From Verrucomicrobiaceae bacterium (GTDB lineage Bacteria; Verrucomicrobiota; Verrucomicrobiia; Verrucomicrobiales; DEV007), in NCBI GenBank assembly GCA_009936795.1, contig JAACDM010000019.1, positions 1 through 61,302 on the forward strand: a stretch of 61,302 nt of DNA. Reading direction: 5' to 3'. Positions 45,730 to 56,389 of this stretch are shown in pieces. Both the position numbers and the translations under genes were made by a program. The notes below the pieces were generated by a model, which did not search any database, was not told where the DNA came from, and saw only the letters and a list, made by a program, of their open reading frames with translations. Within the stretch, counting starts at the first letter, position 1. The number at the start of each line of letters is the position of its first letter.

Positions 45730-47847
45730 ATGCTCGAACTCCTACGGAAACACCAGTACGGCATCATGATTGTCGTCGCCTTCTTGGTCATCATTGCCTT
45801 CGCATGGCTGATGAATCCTTACGATAACCGCAGTGGAAAACTGAATCAGGCGGTTGGCTACACTATCGGAAACCGGGCAGTGACCGTAAAGGAGATTGAT
45901 CGCCAATACAACATGCTCCGGGCAGCTGACGAGCTTGGACTGAATTTCACGATGCAGCTTCTGCAGCCTACCTTTGATGCCGTCGACTTCAGCCAGAATC
46001 GCATCATCCTAGCGAAAGAAGCTCGCGAACTCGGCATTGATCCTTCCGAAGAAGAGGTCAACGCAGCCATTGCGGCTCACCCTGGTTTTCAGCGCGAGGG
46101 CACCTTTTCCGAGGATACCTATCTCGATGCGATTGAGAACACGTTGAAAGAGAACGGGATGGTAGCCGGAGACCTTCGTGGTCTCATGGCTGATAAGATT
46201 CGTTGGGAGCGACTCTCGGCGTTGCTCGAGTCCAACAGTGGCGTTCCTAGCAGCGTGGTTGACATCGAGTTCCAGCGCGAGCGCGAACTCGTGACGGCTT
46301 CCGTCGTCGATTTCAAGCTAGAGGATTTCAAGCAGGATATCGAAGTGACGGACGAAGAACTTCAGACGTCTTACGAAGAGCAGAAGGCGCTTGTGCCTTC
46401 GATTGAGACGCGCGCCAAAGGTCGCCTCGATGCAGAGCAAACCGCAGCTCTCGACCTCATCATGGCTGATGAACAACGCAAAGTGGAATTCGTCTTTATC
46501 GCCGAACCGGCAGCCCCGCTGCCTCCGCCTCCTGTCGCGCCAGGCCTCACGCCGCCACCGTTACTTCAGCCAGGCGTTGGCACGGCTCCTGGTGGCCTTC
46601 AGGCACCTCCTATTCAAACGATCGAGATCCCTGGTGGAGACCCTCAGCCCGAAAGCACGCCTGCTCCTGGTGGCCTTCAGGCACCTCCGATCGAGACGAT
46701 CGAAATACCTGCGGGCGACGAGTCTGAGCCTCCTGGGCAAGCACCAACAGAAGAGGAAGCGGCGCCTTTAGAAGAAGCAGCGGCTCTCGAAATTGAAGAA
46801 TTGCCAGCAGCTCCAAACCTTGGTGAGCTAGATCTCAAGCCTGCGGAAGATCTTAATGTGGACGTGAATGTAGGCGACTTGACGGGTGGGACTGCTCCCG
46901 CTCTCGGGATAGGAGGTGACCTCAATCTCGATACCGTGGCGCCTGAAATCTCGGCGCTTCCGGGTGGAACGACGACTACAGCGACAGACTCAGGTGAGTC
47001 CGAGGCCAAGGTTCAAGCCTATAAAAAGCAGGTCGACAGCTTTTATAACAAAGTTCTTGAGGCTCCCGATCAATTGGCAACGCTCGCGGAAGCGGAAGGT
47101 TTTGAGGTGAAGAGTACCGAACTCTTTGCAGAGGACGAACCGCCTGCGAGCCCGATCGTTCCAGCAGAACTCGTTGCGGAAATCTTCAAAGGCAGCATGG
47201 AAACCGACGAAGGCCTTCTAGTACCAGTCCAGGGAGTCACACCGAAGGGGTTCTATGTGGCGCGTCTGTTAGAAGTTGTTGAGTCGAGTGAACGTTCCTT
47301 CGAAGATGCGAAAGAGGATCTCAGAGAGAAACTGATCGAGAAGAAGGCTAAAGAAGCGATGGAAGAAGCTGTGAAAGCTGCCAGTGAAAAGTTCGCCACA
47401 GCGTTAGAAGAAGGAAAGTCCTTTGCCGATGCTGCCGCGGAGCAGGAATTGACAGTGCGAGACATCGATGAGTTCTCCACGATGAAGCGTCCTACTGGGG
47501 ATAATGCTAGCGAGATCGTTACTGCAGCTGCAAAGGTGACGACGGGTTCGGTGAGTGAACTGGTCGAAGCCGGTGAGAATGCCCTTCTAGTCCATGTTGC
47601 CAAGCGTGTCGCTGCTTCGGAGAAGAAAGCGGAGGCGGTGGGACAGCCTGATCAGCCTATTGCAAGTGACCCTGAAGCAGACAAGAAGAACCTAGCCGAT
47701 CGCTTAGAGCGCCAGGCTAGTGGCGGCGTTGCTGGCCTTTGGCTGGATGATCGTCGTAAGCAGGCCGGAATCGTTCGTGCCGACGGACTTCCCGTGCGCC
47801 CATTCTTTCCACAGAGCCTATTCGGTGGTGGTGGGTTTGGGCGCTAG
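45730..47847 (+). CDS. SurA/PpiD-like membrane-anchored chaperone
   Basis: This 705-residue protein has one N-terminal transmembrane anchor (about residues 11-28). A SurA-N-like helical domain follows at about 40-200 (KEARELGIDPSEEEVNAAIA, then FSEDTYLDAIENTLKENGM). A 180-residue Pro/Glu/Gly-rich insert lies at about 255-420. The C-terminal helical region ends with repeated AEQEL, TTGSVSELVEAGENALLVHV, similar to the end of PpiD. I cannot see a parvulin active site, so it is probably a chaperone-type relative rather than an active isomerase. It should assist folding of exported proteins. The insert contains the 78-bp tandem repeat listed separately. Confidence 0.75.
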   Translation: MLELLRKHQYGIMIVVAFLVIIAFAWLMNPYDNRSGKLNQAVGYTIGNRAVTVKEIDRQYNMLRAADELGLNFTMQLLQPTFDAVDFSQNRIILAKEARELGIDPSEEEVNAAIAAHPGFQREGTFSEDTYLDAIENTLKENGMVAGDLRGLMADKIRWERLSALLESNSGVPSSVVDIEFQRERELVTASVVDFKLEDFKQDIEVTDEELQTSYEEQKALVPSIETRAKGRLDAEQTAALDLIMADEQRKVEFVFIAEPAAPLPPPPVAPGLTPPPLLQPGVGTAPGGLQAPPIQTIEIPGGDPQPESTPAPGGLQAPPIETIEIPAGDESEPPGQAPTEEEAAPLEEAAALEIEELPAAPNLGELDLKPAEDLNVDVNVGDLTGGTAPALGIGGDLNLDTVAPEISALPGGTTTTATDSGESEAKVQAYKKQVDSFYNKVLEAPDQLATLAEAEGFEVKSTELFAEDEPPASPIVPAELVAEIFKGSMETDEGLLVPVQGVTPKGFYVARLLEVVESSERSFEDAKEDLREKLIEKKAKEAMEEAVKAASEKFATALEEGKSFADAAAEQELTVRDIDEFSTMKRPTGDNASEIVTAAAKVTTGSVSELVEAGENALLVHVAKRVAASEKKAEAVGQPDQPIASDPEADKKNLADRLERQASGGVAGLWLDDRRKQAGIVRADGLPVRPFFPQSLFGGGGFGR
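46585..46722 (+). repeat. 78-bp tandem duplication inside the SurA/PpiD-like gene
   Basis: Copy one starts at 46585 and copy two at 46663. Both begin with a shared stretch of about 27 bases encoding APGGLQAPPI, then TIEIP, and diverge afterwards. The repeat keeps frame (26 codons) in the proline-rich insert and looks like an intragenic duplication. Confidence 0.75.
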
Positions 47848-47875
47848 AGGCTAAGAGGGCTCCTCAACCTCAGTC

Positions 47876-48223
47876 ATGGCAGATTCCACAGAAGCACGAG
47901 ACTCGCTCTTCGATGATGCCAACGGTGAGCTAGCAATTGGCGAACTCGAGGCTGCGGTGGCAGGCTATCGGAAATGTGTGGCCTTGGATCCCGAATTCTT
48001 TGATGGATGGCATGCCTTAGGCATGGCGTTGATGAAGACGGGCGAGCATAAGGCGGCCATCGGTGCAGGGCTCCAAGCCGTGACTCTGAAACCAAACGAT
48101 CTGCTTGCGTGGACCGGACTTTCACAGATGTATGTGAAGGACGGTCAGATCATGGAGGCCGAGCATGCCAAGGGGAACGCTCGAATCCTCTCTCTCGGCG
48201 GTAAGATCGTCAAAGATTCCTAA
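47876..48223 (+). CDS. Small TPR-like protein
   Basis: This 115-residue soluble protein contains about two to three tetratricopeptide repeats. Examples are LAIGELEAAVAGYRKCVALDP and FFDGWHALGMALMKTGEHKAA, then GLQAVTLKPNDLLAWTGLSQMY, which show the TPR spacing of small and large residues. Such proteins mediate protein contacts; the partner is unknown. It lies 7 bp upstream of metG and 28 bp after the SurA/PpiD-like gene, so the three may be co-transcribed. Confidence 0.8.
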   Translation: MADSTEARDSLFDDANGELAIGELEAAVAGYRKCVALDPEFFDGWHALGMALMKTGEHKAAIGAGLQAVTLKPNDLLAWTGLSQMYVKDGQIMEAEHAKGNARILSLGGKIVKDS

Positions 48224-48230
48224 CACTCTC

Positions 48231-49826
48231 ATGGGCCAAGATACCTTCTTCATCACCACTGCGATCGATTACACGAACAGTGCACCACACATTGGGCATG
48301 CGTATGAGAAATTGTTAGCTGACGTTATCACGCGTTACCAAAGAAGTGCTGGAAAGAAGACCTACTTTCTTACCGGAGGGGACCAGCACGGTCAGAAAGT
48401 CCAACAATCGGCCGAACGCGAGGGCATTCCTGCACAGGAGTTCGCCGATAGAAATACGGAGAAATTTGTCGAGATGTGGACGTTGCTCGGCCTGGAATTC
48501 GATGGCTGGGCAGCAACGACGCACCCTCAGCACAAGGCGGTTGTTCAGGCCATCCTTCAAAAGCTCTTTGATCAAGATCAGATCTACAAGGCGACACACA
48601 CAGGCTATTACAGTGTGCGCCAAGAGCAGTTCCTCACCGATAAGGAACGCAACGAGGACGGTGAGTTTGGCTCTGAATGGGGGGAAGTCGAGGAGCGCAC
48701 AGAGGAGAACTACTACTTCAAACTGAGTGAGCATGTGCCTTGGCTGAAGGCGTTTGTAGCTAGCCATCCGGACTTTGTTTATCCAGCTTTCCGGGGCAAG
48801 GAATTGGTCAATGCGCTAGAGAAGGCGGATGCGATCGATCTCTGTATCACTCGGCCGAAATCGAGACTGGAGTGGGGGATCGAAATCCCGTTCGACACCG
48901 AGTTCGTCACCTTTGTCTGGTTCGATGCCCTGATCAATTACATCAGCTTTGCTGGCTACCTCAAAGACCAAGTCCAGGTGGCTGCAGACGGCCTACCGAG
49001 TTTTGATGATCTGTGGCCTGCCAATGCCCACATCATCGGTAAGGACATCATGATCCCGGCCCACGCGGTCTATTGGCCGATCATGCTGCATGCCATGGGC
49101 TTCGCAGACGAGGAAATGCCTAAGCTGCTGGTCCATGGGTTCTGGAATGACAAAGGCGGGGCCAAGCTCTCGAAATCTCTGGGCAACGTGATCGATCCGG
49201 CCGACCGCATTGAACGGTTTGGGGCCGACGGCCTGCGCTACTACCTCATGTCAGCCATCGCGACAGGCAAGGACGCCGATTTCAATGACGCGCGGATTGA
49301 GGAAGCCTACTCTCAGGATCTTGCTGGCAATCTTGGAAATCTGCTGAACAGATCGCTGAACATGTCGAAGCGTTATCGAGCGTCCGTGCTAAAGAAAGAC
49401 GCCGATTACGACGACGACCTCAATCGTGAGTTGCGAGATTCTTTCTCCAAACTCCCTGCAGCTGTGGCCGCCCACATGGAGCACTATCAAGTCCACCTCG
49501 CCCTGGAAGAGATCTGGAAATCCCTCACGCTTTGCAACCAATTCGTCGAGCACTCCGCTCCTTGGAAACTGGCCAAAGCCGAAGCCGAAGCCACACGTTT
49601 AGACACTGTGCTCTATCACTTAGCCGAAGCCATGGCCCACGCCGCCTTTCACATCGCGTCCGTTATGCCAAAAACAAGTCAACGGATGCTCGAGCAGCTG
49701 AATTTCGAGTTTCCCACCGATCTCAAGGCTGCAGATCTCACTTGGGGTATTCTTCCCGATGGGCACACCCTTGGTGAAGGAACGCCACTCTTCCCAAGGC
49801 TTGACCCCTTACCTGAAGCCTCGTAG
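48231..49826 (+). CDS. metG: Methionyl-tRNA synthetase
   Basis: This 531-residue class I synthetase charges tRNA-Met, including the initiator tRNA. HIGH is at residues 20-23 and KLSKS at about 312-316, followed by the anticodon-binding helical domain. The segment usually written TGTDEHGQK reads TGGDQHGQK here. There is no C-terminal tRNA-binding (Trbp111-like) extension. ATG 48231 begins the family N-terminus 7 bp after the TPR gene; the open frame extending to 48165 overlaps that gene and is not needed. Confidence 0.95.
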   Translation: MGQDTFFITTAIDYTNSAPHIGHAYEKLLADVITRYQRSAGKKTYFLTGGDQHGQKVQQSAEREGIPAQEFADRNTEKFVEMWTLLGLEFDGWAATTHPQHKAVVQAILQKLFDQDQIYKATHTGYYSVRQEQFLTDKERNEDGEFGSEWGEVEERTEENYYFKLSEHVPWLKAFVASHPDFVYPAFRGKELVNALEKADAIDLCITRPKSRLEWGIEIPFDTEFVTFVWFDALINYISFAGYLKDQVQVAADGLPSFDDLWPANAHIIGKDIMIPAHAVYWPIMLHAMGFADEEMPKLLVHGFWNDKGGAKLSKSLGNVIDPADRIERFGADGLRYYLMSAIATGKDADFNDARIEEAYSQDLAGNLGNLLNRSLNMSKRYRASVLKKDADYDDDLNRELRDSFSKLPAAVAAHMEHYQVHLALEEIWKSLTLCNQFVEHSAPWKLAKAEAEATRLDTVLYHLAEAMAHAAFHIASVMPKTSQRMLEQLNFEFPTDLKAADLTWGILPDGHTLGEGTPLFPRLDPLPEAS

Positions 49827-49840
49827 CACCATCCGCTCAC

Positions 49841-50155
49841 ATGGAATTCTCAAACGTCACTGCTCAAGCCAAGGCTAATATCTACTTCGACGGTAAAGTC
49901 GTGTCCCACGGCGTCACCCTAGCTGATGGTAGTACGAAGACCTTCGGCCTAATCTATACCGGCGAGTATCACTTCGGGACCAAGCAAGCCGAGCGCATGG
50001 AGATCACCGACGGCACCTGTTCCGTCGTCCTGGATGGTGCAACCGCATTAGCCATCTACTCAGCGGGTCAACATTTCGATGTTCCTGCAGACAGCGGCTT
50101 CACCATCACAGTTGCTGACAACATTTGTCAGTACGTGTGCTCCTACCTCGACTAG
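49841..50155 (+). CDS. ppnP: Pyrimidine/purine nucleoside phosphorylase
   Basis: This 104-residue single-domain cupin matches the PpnP/YaiE family (formerly DUF1255). It includes ANIYFDGKVVSHGVTLADGS, then TGEYHFGTKQAERMEI and the final FDVPADSGFTITVADNICQYVCSYL. Family members phosphorolyse nucleosides to base and ribose-1-phosphate. It starts 15 bp after metG and is convergent with the DUF1501 gene. Confidence 0.9.
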   Translation: MEFSNVTAQAKANIYFDGKVVSHGVTLADGSTKTFGLIYTGEYHFGTKQAERMEITDGTCSVVLDGATALAIYSAGQHFDVPADSGFTITVADNICQYVCSYLD

Positions 50156-50224
50156 CTCCACCCGGCCCGCCCACCATGCGCCTTGGGGGCACCCAAGAAT
50201 GGCCAGTCCGCAATATGACAAATC

Positions 50225-51631
50225 TCACCTCAAAATGTCGTGCAGCACATTCCCGTGGACGTCCGTGAGACGCACATTGCGGCCAGCATAGAGATACGTG
50301 AGGTCTTCGTGATCGAGGCCTAGCTGGTGGAGCACCGTGGCCCAGAGATCGTAGTAGGTGGTTGCTTTGTCAGCCACATGGTAGCCGAAGTCATCGGTAG
50401 ATCCGTAGACGGTCCCGCCACGCACGCCACCGCCTGCGAGCCAGACGGAGAAGCCATAGGGATTGTGGTCGCGGCCATTGCTGCCTTGTGAGAACGGGGT
50501 GCGACCGAATTCCCCCGCCCAAATGATCAACGTTTCGTCAAGCAATCCGCGCTGTTTGAGATCGAGAATGAGCGCGGCAATGGGCTGGTCCACCTGGTGA
50601 GCCATGGCGCCATGGCCACGTTCAAGATTGCCGTGCTGGTCCCAAGGATTGGCGGCGCCTCCTGCGCCGATACTCTCCGTGAGGCAGCTCAGCTCGATGA
50701 ACCGCACGCCTTTCTCCACAAGCCGTCGAGCCAGCAAGCACTGACGTGCGTACGCGGCCTTCTGCGTGTCCGCGTCATCTAGACCGTAGAGCTTCTTAGT
50801 GGCCTCAGATTCGCCCTTGAGATCACACAGGTCGGGCACGGCCGCCTGCATGCGATACGCCGTTTCATAGTTCCGGACGGCGGCCTCAACCTGGGCGTGA
50901 TTACGCGTCCGACTGGAGACACTCTGGTCCAGCTTGCTGATAAAGCTGAGGCGTCGCCTCTGTGACATATCGCGCTCCTTGGGAGAGATGTTTGCCACCG
51001 CTTCGCTTGTATCCCCCTTGATGACGGAGGCTTGATGCTGTGCGGGAAGGAAGCCGCTGCTGAATAGCCCAACCCCACCGTGGGGGACGACGGCGTTTCC
51101 GCTCTGCAGGACAACGAAACCGGGCACATCTCGATTGGAAGTTCCCAGTCCATAATTGACCCAGGCACCAGCGCTAGGATGGCCGATGAACGGAAATCCG
51201 GTGTGCACGACATAGTTGCCCTGCGCGTGTTCGTTGACTGGCGTGGTCATTGAGCGGATCACGGCCCTCTCATCGGCACACCAGCTGCCGAGCTTTGGAA
51301 ACACCGAACTAACCTCTAAGCCGCTTTGCCCGAACTTGTTGAAGGTGAATGGACTGGGGAATATATTTCCATTATTATTAAATTGAGTTCTCTCGACCTT
51401 TACAGGCATGGGTTGGCCTGCGTAGCGATCCAGCATGGGCTTTGGATCGAACGAGTCGAGGTGCGACACGCCACCCGACATGTAACAGAAGATGACATTC
51501 TTCGCCCGAGGACGGGCATGCGCCAAAGGACGAGCGGAAGCTCCTTGGAGGAGCCCTGAAAGCGCCATGAGCCCGAAGCCAGTCGAGCATTGCGAGAGCA
51601 TTTCGCGGCGAGAGAGAGTGGGGGAGATCAT
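50225..51631 (-). CDS. DUF1501 (sulfatase-like) secreted protein, second copy
   Basis: This 468-residue paralogue of the product at 38641-40119 has a leader beginning SRREMLSQ that fits a twin-arginine-type signal. Shared segments include [30 protein letters not shown] and [18 protein letters not shown]. The C-terminal end [15 protein letters not shown] is nearly the same as that of the other copy. It lies 4 bp downstream of the large DUF1549/DUF1553 gene. Confidence 0.88.
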   Translation of the reverse strand: MISPTLSRREMLSQCSTGFGLMALSGLLQGASARPLAHARPRAKNVIFCYMSGGVSHLDSFDPKPMLDRYAGQPMPVKVERTQFNNNGNIFPSPFTFNKFGQSGLEVSSVFPKLGSWCADERAVIRSMTTPVNEHAQGNYVVHTGFPFIGHPSAGAWVNYGLGTSNRDVPGFVVLQSGNAVVPHGGVGLFSSGFLPAQHQASVIKGDTSEAVANISPKERDMSQRRRLSFISKLDQSVSSRTRNHAQVEAAVRNYETAYRMQAAVPDLCDLKGESEATKKLYGLDDADTQKAAYARQCLLARRLVEKGVRFIELSCLTESIGAGGAANPWDQHGNLERGHGAMAHQVDQPIAALILDLKQRGLLDETLIIWAGEFGRTPFSQGSNGRDHNPYGFSVWLAGGGVRGGTVYGSTDDFGYHVADKATTYYDLWATVLHQLGLDHEDLTYLYAGRNVRLTDVHGNVLHDILR

Positions 51632-51635
51632 CGGT

Positions 51636-54600
51636 TTATCGAAGGTAGATGAATTCTTTAAGATTGAAAATAGCGTGGGCCAAGTCAGCCCATCCGGAAG
51701 GGGGGCTTGGCATGGATTCCGTGGCCTCGAGTTCGGCTCGCAGTTCAGATTGTGAGGCCTGAGCTTCGCGATGTCGCTCTCGTTCCGGTTCAGTCATGGC
51801 AGCAAGGTAGTCTTTCATTGAAACATAGTTCCCAGATCCCGATGCAAGGGCAGCCACCTCATGGGCGGAGAGTGCTCGATCAAACACCGCAGCATCATCG
51901 ATTTTTCCTCGCAGACGGCGGTCACTCGCAGGTTCCCCATGACGAAGGCCAAGAAGGAACTGCGACTTGCCGGATCGGAAATGGGCAGGCCCGCTGCTCT
52001 TGTAAGATTTCCCGTAGGGTTTGCCTTCAAGATAACCCAGGATCTGTCCATCTTCTTGGTAAACGATCGCGACATGGACGAAGGCATCCTTCGCGCGGCT
52101 TTCTGGCTCTCCTTCGAACGGCTGCGTTCTTGCGAAACCATTGCTACCAGCCAGCCAATGGCGAGGTGCTTGTTCTGAATAGACAATCGAGTCAAAGGTG
52201 GCGCCTGCTTCGACCGAAACGACTCCGCCTCCTCTTTGGTCCAGGGTGCTGAGCATCACTCGGGCAACGAGTGTCTTGGCTCGCAAATCCTCCGAGAGGG
52301 CTGTGGTGGAAAGATGGCCCTTCCCATCCAGCACCAATGCACCATTAGCCAGACGAGCAGACCCGTGAAATCTCCCGTGATGGCTGCCAACCTGATCCCG
52401 TAAATCACTCTCGAAATTCCAGGCTGCCATGGGTAAAGGGCCTTCACTGCTTTCGCTTGGTTCCCGCGTTGCCAACACCCGTTGTTTGGCTTTCTCCTCA
52501 AGGGATTGAATTTCTGCTCCGACTTGCTCCAATTTCTTCTTCAACTTGGAAAGAAGGTCGTCCGTCTGAGCTTTTTCCCTGTTTGAGGTTTCCACGTAAA
52601 TTAGTGCCTCAGATCGTTCATTATTAGTCGGTTGCCTTCCAAGGCCTTGAAGAAACATCGCATTTACCTTTGCCGCATCTGTTCCTTCAAGCCGAGTTGT
52701 CCATTCGCGAGCTGTCTTGAGAATGAAGGGATCATTGAGGAGGGTCAACGATTGCCCTGGAACATTGGTCACGTCGCGTCTGCCGGTCGTACTCGCCGGC
52801 ACCGGTGCGTCGAATGTGCCGAGGAAGGCATCCAAGCTATTGCGCTTCACGCGGACATAAACGCTTCGCCTCGGCCGATCACCTGTTACTGGCGGACCGT
52901 CACCACCGTCTTCGAGCTGCCCTGAGACTGCGAGTAAGGAATCTCGGATGGCCTCCGCGTCAAGGCGCCTCAGGTGCGCATGGGACAGCAATAGGTTTTC
53001 TGGGTCCTGGGCTCGAGCTTCGTCGCTGGCCTCGGTCGAAGCCTTCCAGGTGTCGGAAGTTACCAAGTGGCGAAGCAGGCCTTTGATGGAGAAGCCATTC
53101 TCCTCGAACCACACGGAAAGATAATCGAGCAGCTCAGGATGAGACGGCTTCTGACCGAGCCGACCAAGATTGTCCGGTGTGCGGACGAGGCCTTCACCAA
53201 AGGCGTGGTGCCAGAAACGGTTGACGCTCACTCGCCGAGAAAGGGGATTGTCCGGCCGGAACAAGTCCCGAGCGAGATGCAACCGACCGCTTCCCTGCGC
53301 ACTATATGGCGTGGAATCGATCGCCTCTAGAAAGGTGCGGGCCACCGGTTCTGCTGGCTGTTTATGGTCGCCGCGAACCATGAGCTCCTGGTCGAAAGGT
53401 ACACGCTCAAGCACACCTGGCACGCGGACGGGCACCGGAATCTTTTCCTCCTCAATCTCGCGATAGCGTTTCGCAAGCGCCGCAACATCAGGAAGCGCTT
53501 CTGGCGAGTTTGAGAGTAGCCCAGCTCGAAGTGCCTGGTCAAGAAACAGGGCCTGATCGTCCGATGCTCTGTTCTCGGCCCAGGCTGAAATGGAGTTTGC
53601 AAGGGCGGACTTATAGGCCACCACGAGGTTCTCGAGTTTAGGGCCAAGAGCATGAAGAAGTGGGCGTCCAAACGCGAATTCGTCTCGAAACGGTCCGCTT
53701 CCTTTGGGGAACAGGGCCACTCGCCGAACGCCGATCCACGAGCGGTCCGCGTTCGTCTTCGTTAGAACGGGTTGGTCGGCGGCGGTCGTGAATTCCACGT
53801 GGACATAATCGCCTGTCCAATAGTCGAGCGGAAAACGCTCCCAACGCCACTGACCTCCACTCAGGTTCCTCGTCGGATAGACAGTTCCGTTCCGCGGATA
53901 ATTCTGAACGGCGTAGCGCAAGACAGCACCACCGTCGCCCGCCACGAGCATCCAGACATCACGGTCGTCATCGAGCATGACTCGCGGAGATAGGAGCACA
54001 CCCCTGTCCTTCGACGAGAGAAGATGGGAATACCGTCCTGCCGGATAGATGCCAGTGACAAGTTGACCATCATCGGGCGAAATACTGAAGTTTCCAGATT
54101 TAGATTTCTTCGCAAGTGACTTGCCTTGAATGGTCCATGACTGAAACTCAGGCTCTTGCGTGATATTCCAATCGGGTTCGGCCTCGTGTTCTTGAGGGCG
54201 TTCGCGCCATGATTGGAGCCCTTCCAGGAGCGGTTTACCCGCTCGCGCCAGCCACAGAGGATGGAGGAGGTTACTGGTACTTTCGGCTTTGCCTATGGCT
54301 TCATCTAGGGCCTTCAGTCGATCTGGCAAAGCAGGCACGGAAGCCATCCATGCATTAGCTAAGGCAGTGCGAATCTCAGTCTTGAGTTTAGGAAGCGTCT
54401 TGCGAGCGTCTGCTTCGGCTTCCGTGCTCGCAGTCGCGCTGATCGAGGCCGGGGGACAGGAGGCAAAGATGCCGTACCAAGCGTAGAAATCTCTTTGGCT
54501 GATGGCGTCGAATTTGTGGTTGTGACAACGTGCACAGGAGACGGTTAGTCCCATAAATGCTTTGGAGACCACATTGATCTGGTCATCAGTGAACCTAACC

Positions 54601-55601
54601 TGTTCTCCTAAGGCATCTGTGGGGGCAAATCCATGAAACACCATGCGCAGATGCGCGGGACCAATAGCCGACTCATTCAACCCAAGGCTAGAATTGATCC
54701 GTGGGTTCTCTAGCAGGTCGCCAGCCAGATGCTCTTTAACCAACTGATCGTAGGGAACATCATCGTTCAACGCACGAATCAGATAGTCTCGGTAGCGCCA
54801 AGCATACGGGATCATCGGATCTCCCTCGCTTCCATGGGAATCCGCGTAGCGCACCCAGTCCATCCAATGCCGCGCCCAACGCTCGCCGAACTGCGGGGAA
54901 TCGAGGAATTGGGCGACCAGCCGATCATACGCCTTCTCAGACTGATCAGCGGTGAACGCGTCGATCTCTTTGGGAGTTGGCGGCAGCCCCCGTAAGACAA
55001 AGCTTAGACGGCGAATTAAAGTTGGCCGATCCGCCTGGGGCGCTTTCGAGAGACCGTCCGCCTGGAGTCGTTTTTCAACAAAGCGGTCGATCGGATGGGC
55101 AGATTCATCATCACCGGGAAGGGAAGGCATCTCTAAGGGGAGGAAGCTCCACCAGCGCTTTCGTCGCTTCAACACCGCATCCCACTGGGAATCGGCCGCC
55201 ACCGCCTCGTCGCTGGGAGGGGCATCACGTGGATCAGGCGCGCCTTTTTCGATCCACGCAGTGAAGTCGGCGATCACCTCGGGATCCAATTTGGCCCCCG
55301 CCTTGGGCATCTTCAGCTCCGCATGCTCATGTTGAATGGCCTGAATGAGCAAACTCTTCGCTGGATTTCCGGGAACTAAAACTTGTCCACGCTCACCTCC
55401 CGCAAGGACGGCCGCCCGATGATCGAGCGCCAGCCCGCCCTTCTGTTTGCCACCCGTTCGGTGACACTCGTAGCATTCCTGCGCTAGGATGGGCCTTATG
55501 CGGCTCTCAAAGAACTCGCGATCTTGTGGGGAAATGTCCTTTTGAGCCGCACACGGCAGCACACAGAGGAAAGAGAAGAGGATTGTTCGCCAACGAGCCA
55601 T
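51636..55601 (-). CDS. Large DUF1549/DUF1553 protein with cytochrome and LamG-like domains
   Basis: This 1321-residue exported protein begins with a signal peptide ([16 protein letters not shown], cleavage near Ala18). The N-terminal cytochrome-like motif is [12 protein letters not shown]1549 spans about 190-400, with [20 protein letters not shown]. After a beta-rich central stretch comes DUF1553 at about 790-1050, with [21 protein letters not shown] concanavalin/LamG-like domain lies near 1110-1270, and an additional helical stretch completes the C-terminus. It is about 550 residues longer than the copy at 40119-42410. I prefer ATG 55601 over an in-frame ATG at 55631, which precedes the leader. 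It forms a unit with the DUF1501 gene. Confidence 0.85.
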   Translation of the reverse strand: MARWRTILFSFLCVLPCAAQKDISPQDREFFESRIRPILAQECYECHRTGGKQKGGLALDHRAAVLAGGERGQVLVPGNPAKSLLIQAIQHEHAELKMPKAGAKLDPEVIADFTAWIEKGAPDPRDAPPSDEAVAADSQWDAVLKRRKRWWSFLPLEMPSLPGDDESAHPIDRFVEKRLQADGLSKAPQADRPTLIRRLSFVLRGLPPTPKEIDAFTADQSEKAYDRLVAQFLDSPQFGERWARHWMDWVRYADSHGSEGDPMIPYAWRYRDYLIRALNDDVPYDQLVKEHLAGDLLENPRINSSLGLNESAIGPAHLRMVFHGFAPTDALGEQVRFTDDQINVVSKAFMGLTVSCARCHNHKFDAISQRDFYAWYGIFASCPPASISATASTEAEADARKTLPKLKTEIRTALANAWMASVPALPDRLKALDEAIGKAESTSNLLHPLWLARAGKPLLEGLQSWRERPQEHEAEPDWNITQEPEFQSWTIQGKSLAKKSKSGNFSISPDDGQLVTGIYPAGRYSHLLSSKDRGVLLSPRVMLDDDRDVWMLVAGDGGAVLRYAVQNYPRNGTVYPTRNLSGGQWRWERFPLDYWTGDYVHVEFTTAADQPVLTKTNADRSWIGVRRVALFPKGSGPFRDEFAFGRPLLHALGPKLENLVVAYKSALANSISAWAENRASDDQALFLDQALRAGLLSNSPEALPDVAALAKRYREIEEEKIPVPVRVPGVLERVPFDQELMVRGDHKQPAEPVARTFLEAIDSTPYSAQGSGRLHLARDLFRPDNPLSRRVSVNRFWHHAFGEGLVRTPDNLGRLGQKPSHPELLDYLSVWFEENGFSIKGLLRHLVTSDTWKASTEASDEARAQDPENLLLSHAHLRRLDAEAIRDSLLAVSGQLEDGGDGPPVTGDRPRRSVYVRVKRNSLDAFLGTFDAPVPASTTGRRDVTNVPGQSLTLLNDPFILKTAREWTTRLEGTDAAKVNAMFLQGLGRQPTNNERSEALIYVETSNREKAQTDDLLSKLKKKLEQVGAEIQSLEEKAKQRVLATREPSESSEGPLPMAAWNFESDLRDQVGSHHGRFHGSARLANGALVLDGKGHLSTTALSEDLRAKTLVARVMLSTLDQRGGGVVSVEAGATFDSIVYSEQAPRHWLAGSNGFARTQPFEGEPESRAKDAFVHVAIVYQEDGQILGYLEGKPYGKSYKSSGPAHFRSGKSQFLLGLRHGEPASDRRLRGKIDDAAVFDRALSAHEVAALASGSGNYVSMKDYLAAMTEPERERHREAQASQSELRAELEATESMPSPPSGWADLAHAIFNLKEFIYLR

Positions 55602-55737
55602 GGGCGGGTGAGGGTTTATGTATTGAAGCACGTGGAAGATTGAGGGGGGGGCTTTTTTGAACCACGCGGGCAGCCTGGAGTTTTGTTGCAGATCATGCTA
55701 GTCTAATCTGATCAACCTTATCACCAGTAGCCGATGC

Positions 55738-55785
55738 CGTGAGCCTTCGGAATAGTGGCATTGTAGAGAGGTCCGAAAGCTCACG
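55738..55785. other. Long imperfect hairpin
   Basis: GTGAGCCTTCGGA (55739-55751) and TCCGAAAGCTCAC (55772-55784) pair at 12 of 13 positions around a 20-nt loop, extendable by one C-G pair outside. It lies between the DUF1549 gene start and the end of the VOC gene. No T-tract follows on either strand, so a structured leader or a regulator site is as likely as a terminator. Confidence 0.5.
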
Positions 55786-55865
55786 CCATTAGCTACCTAA
55801 ACAGTATAGTTTCGTGCTTTTGTTTGGTGCGAAGCACAGATCCTGTTGCGCGGCTGTATATCACT

Positions 55866-56240
55866 TCACTCGACGTGCTGATCGATGAGGATCATGTTGC
55901 CGTCTGGATCGCTGAGAGCCAGACTGGCGAGATCGGCACTCGACTCTGCGGCTTCCGAACCCAGTGTCGGCCCGCTCGCTTTGAGGCATTTCTGAATCTC
56001 ACGAACGTCCTCGAACTCCTTCAGTGGCTAGGCCTCGCTGTCCCCACCAGGATTGAATGTCAGGACGTTTTCCTCAAACATGCCCTGGAAGAGGCCGATG
56101 GTCGTGGTTCCGTTGCGCAGAATAAGCCAATTATGAGCGGTCTCACCCATGACGGACTTGAATCCGAGTTTTTGGTAGAAGGCGTGGGAGGTCTTGATGT
56201 CTTTGACGGCTAGACTGACTGAGAATGCTCCGAGTTGCAT
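55866..56240 (-). pseudogene. VOC (glyoxalase/bleomycin-resistance-like) protein, one in-frame TAG
   Basis: The frame starts at ATG 56240 ([15 protein letters not shown]). It reads the VOC-family features [27 protein letters not shown] and [11 protein letters not shown], meets TAG at codon 71 (56030-56028), and continues in the same phase. The continuation reads PLKEFEDVREIQKCL and ALSDPDGNMILIDQHVE to a natural TGA at 55868-55866. Family proteins run straight through the TAG position, often with Gln. Total length is 124 residues, normal for a single VOC module. All other segments look intact, which suggests a very recent lesion or readthrough. The ligand is unknown. Confidence 0.8.
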
Positions 56241-56252
56241 AGGTTTGTTGTT

Positions 56253-56342
56253 CTATTTCTTGGTAGCCGATTTTTCATTGTCCGCCGCAAGACAGGCAAA
56301 GATGCCAAACAGCAGAGTTACGATGATTGGTTTATAGTTCAT
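56253..56342 (-). CDS. 29-residue secreted peptide or lipoprotein
   Basis: The frame from ATG 56342 to TAG 56253 encodes 29 residues: MNYKP, a hydrophobic stretch IIVTLLFGIFACLAA, then DNEKSATKK. This is a compact signal sequence followed by a charged tail, with Cys in FAC as a possible lipidation site or a cleavage after Ala19. It is 12 bp upstream of the VOC gene on the same strand. No family is recognised, and its small size makes the call tentative. Confidence 0.45.
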   Translation of the reverse strand: MNYKPIIVTLLFGIFACLAADNEKSATKK

Positions 56343-56389
56343 AGCGCCCGCACTCTACCCAACCGTTGCGAAGCGTTGCTCGGCAAATC

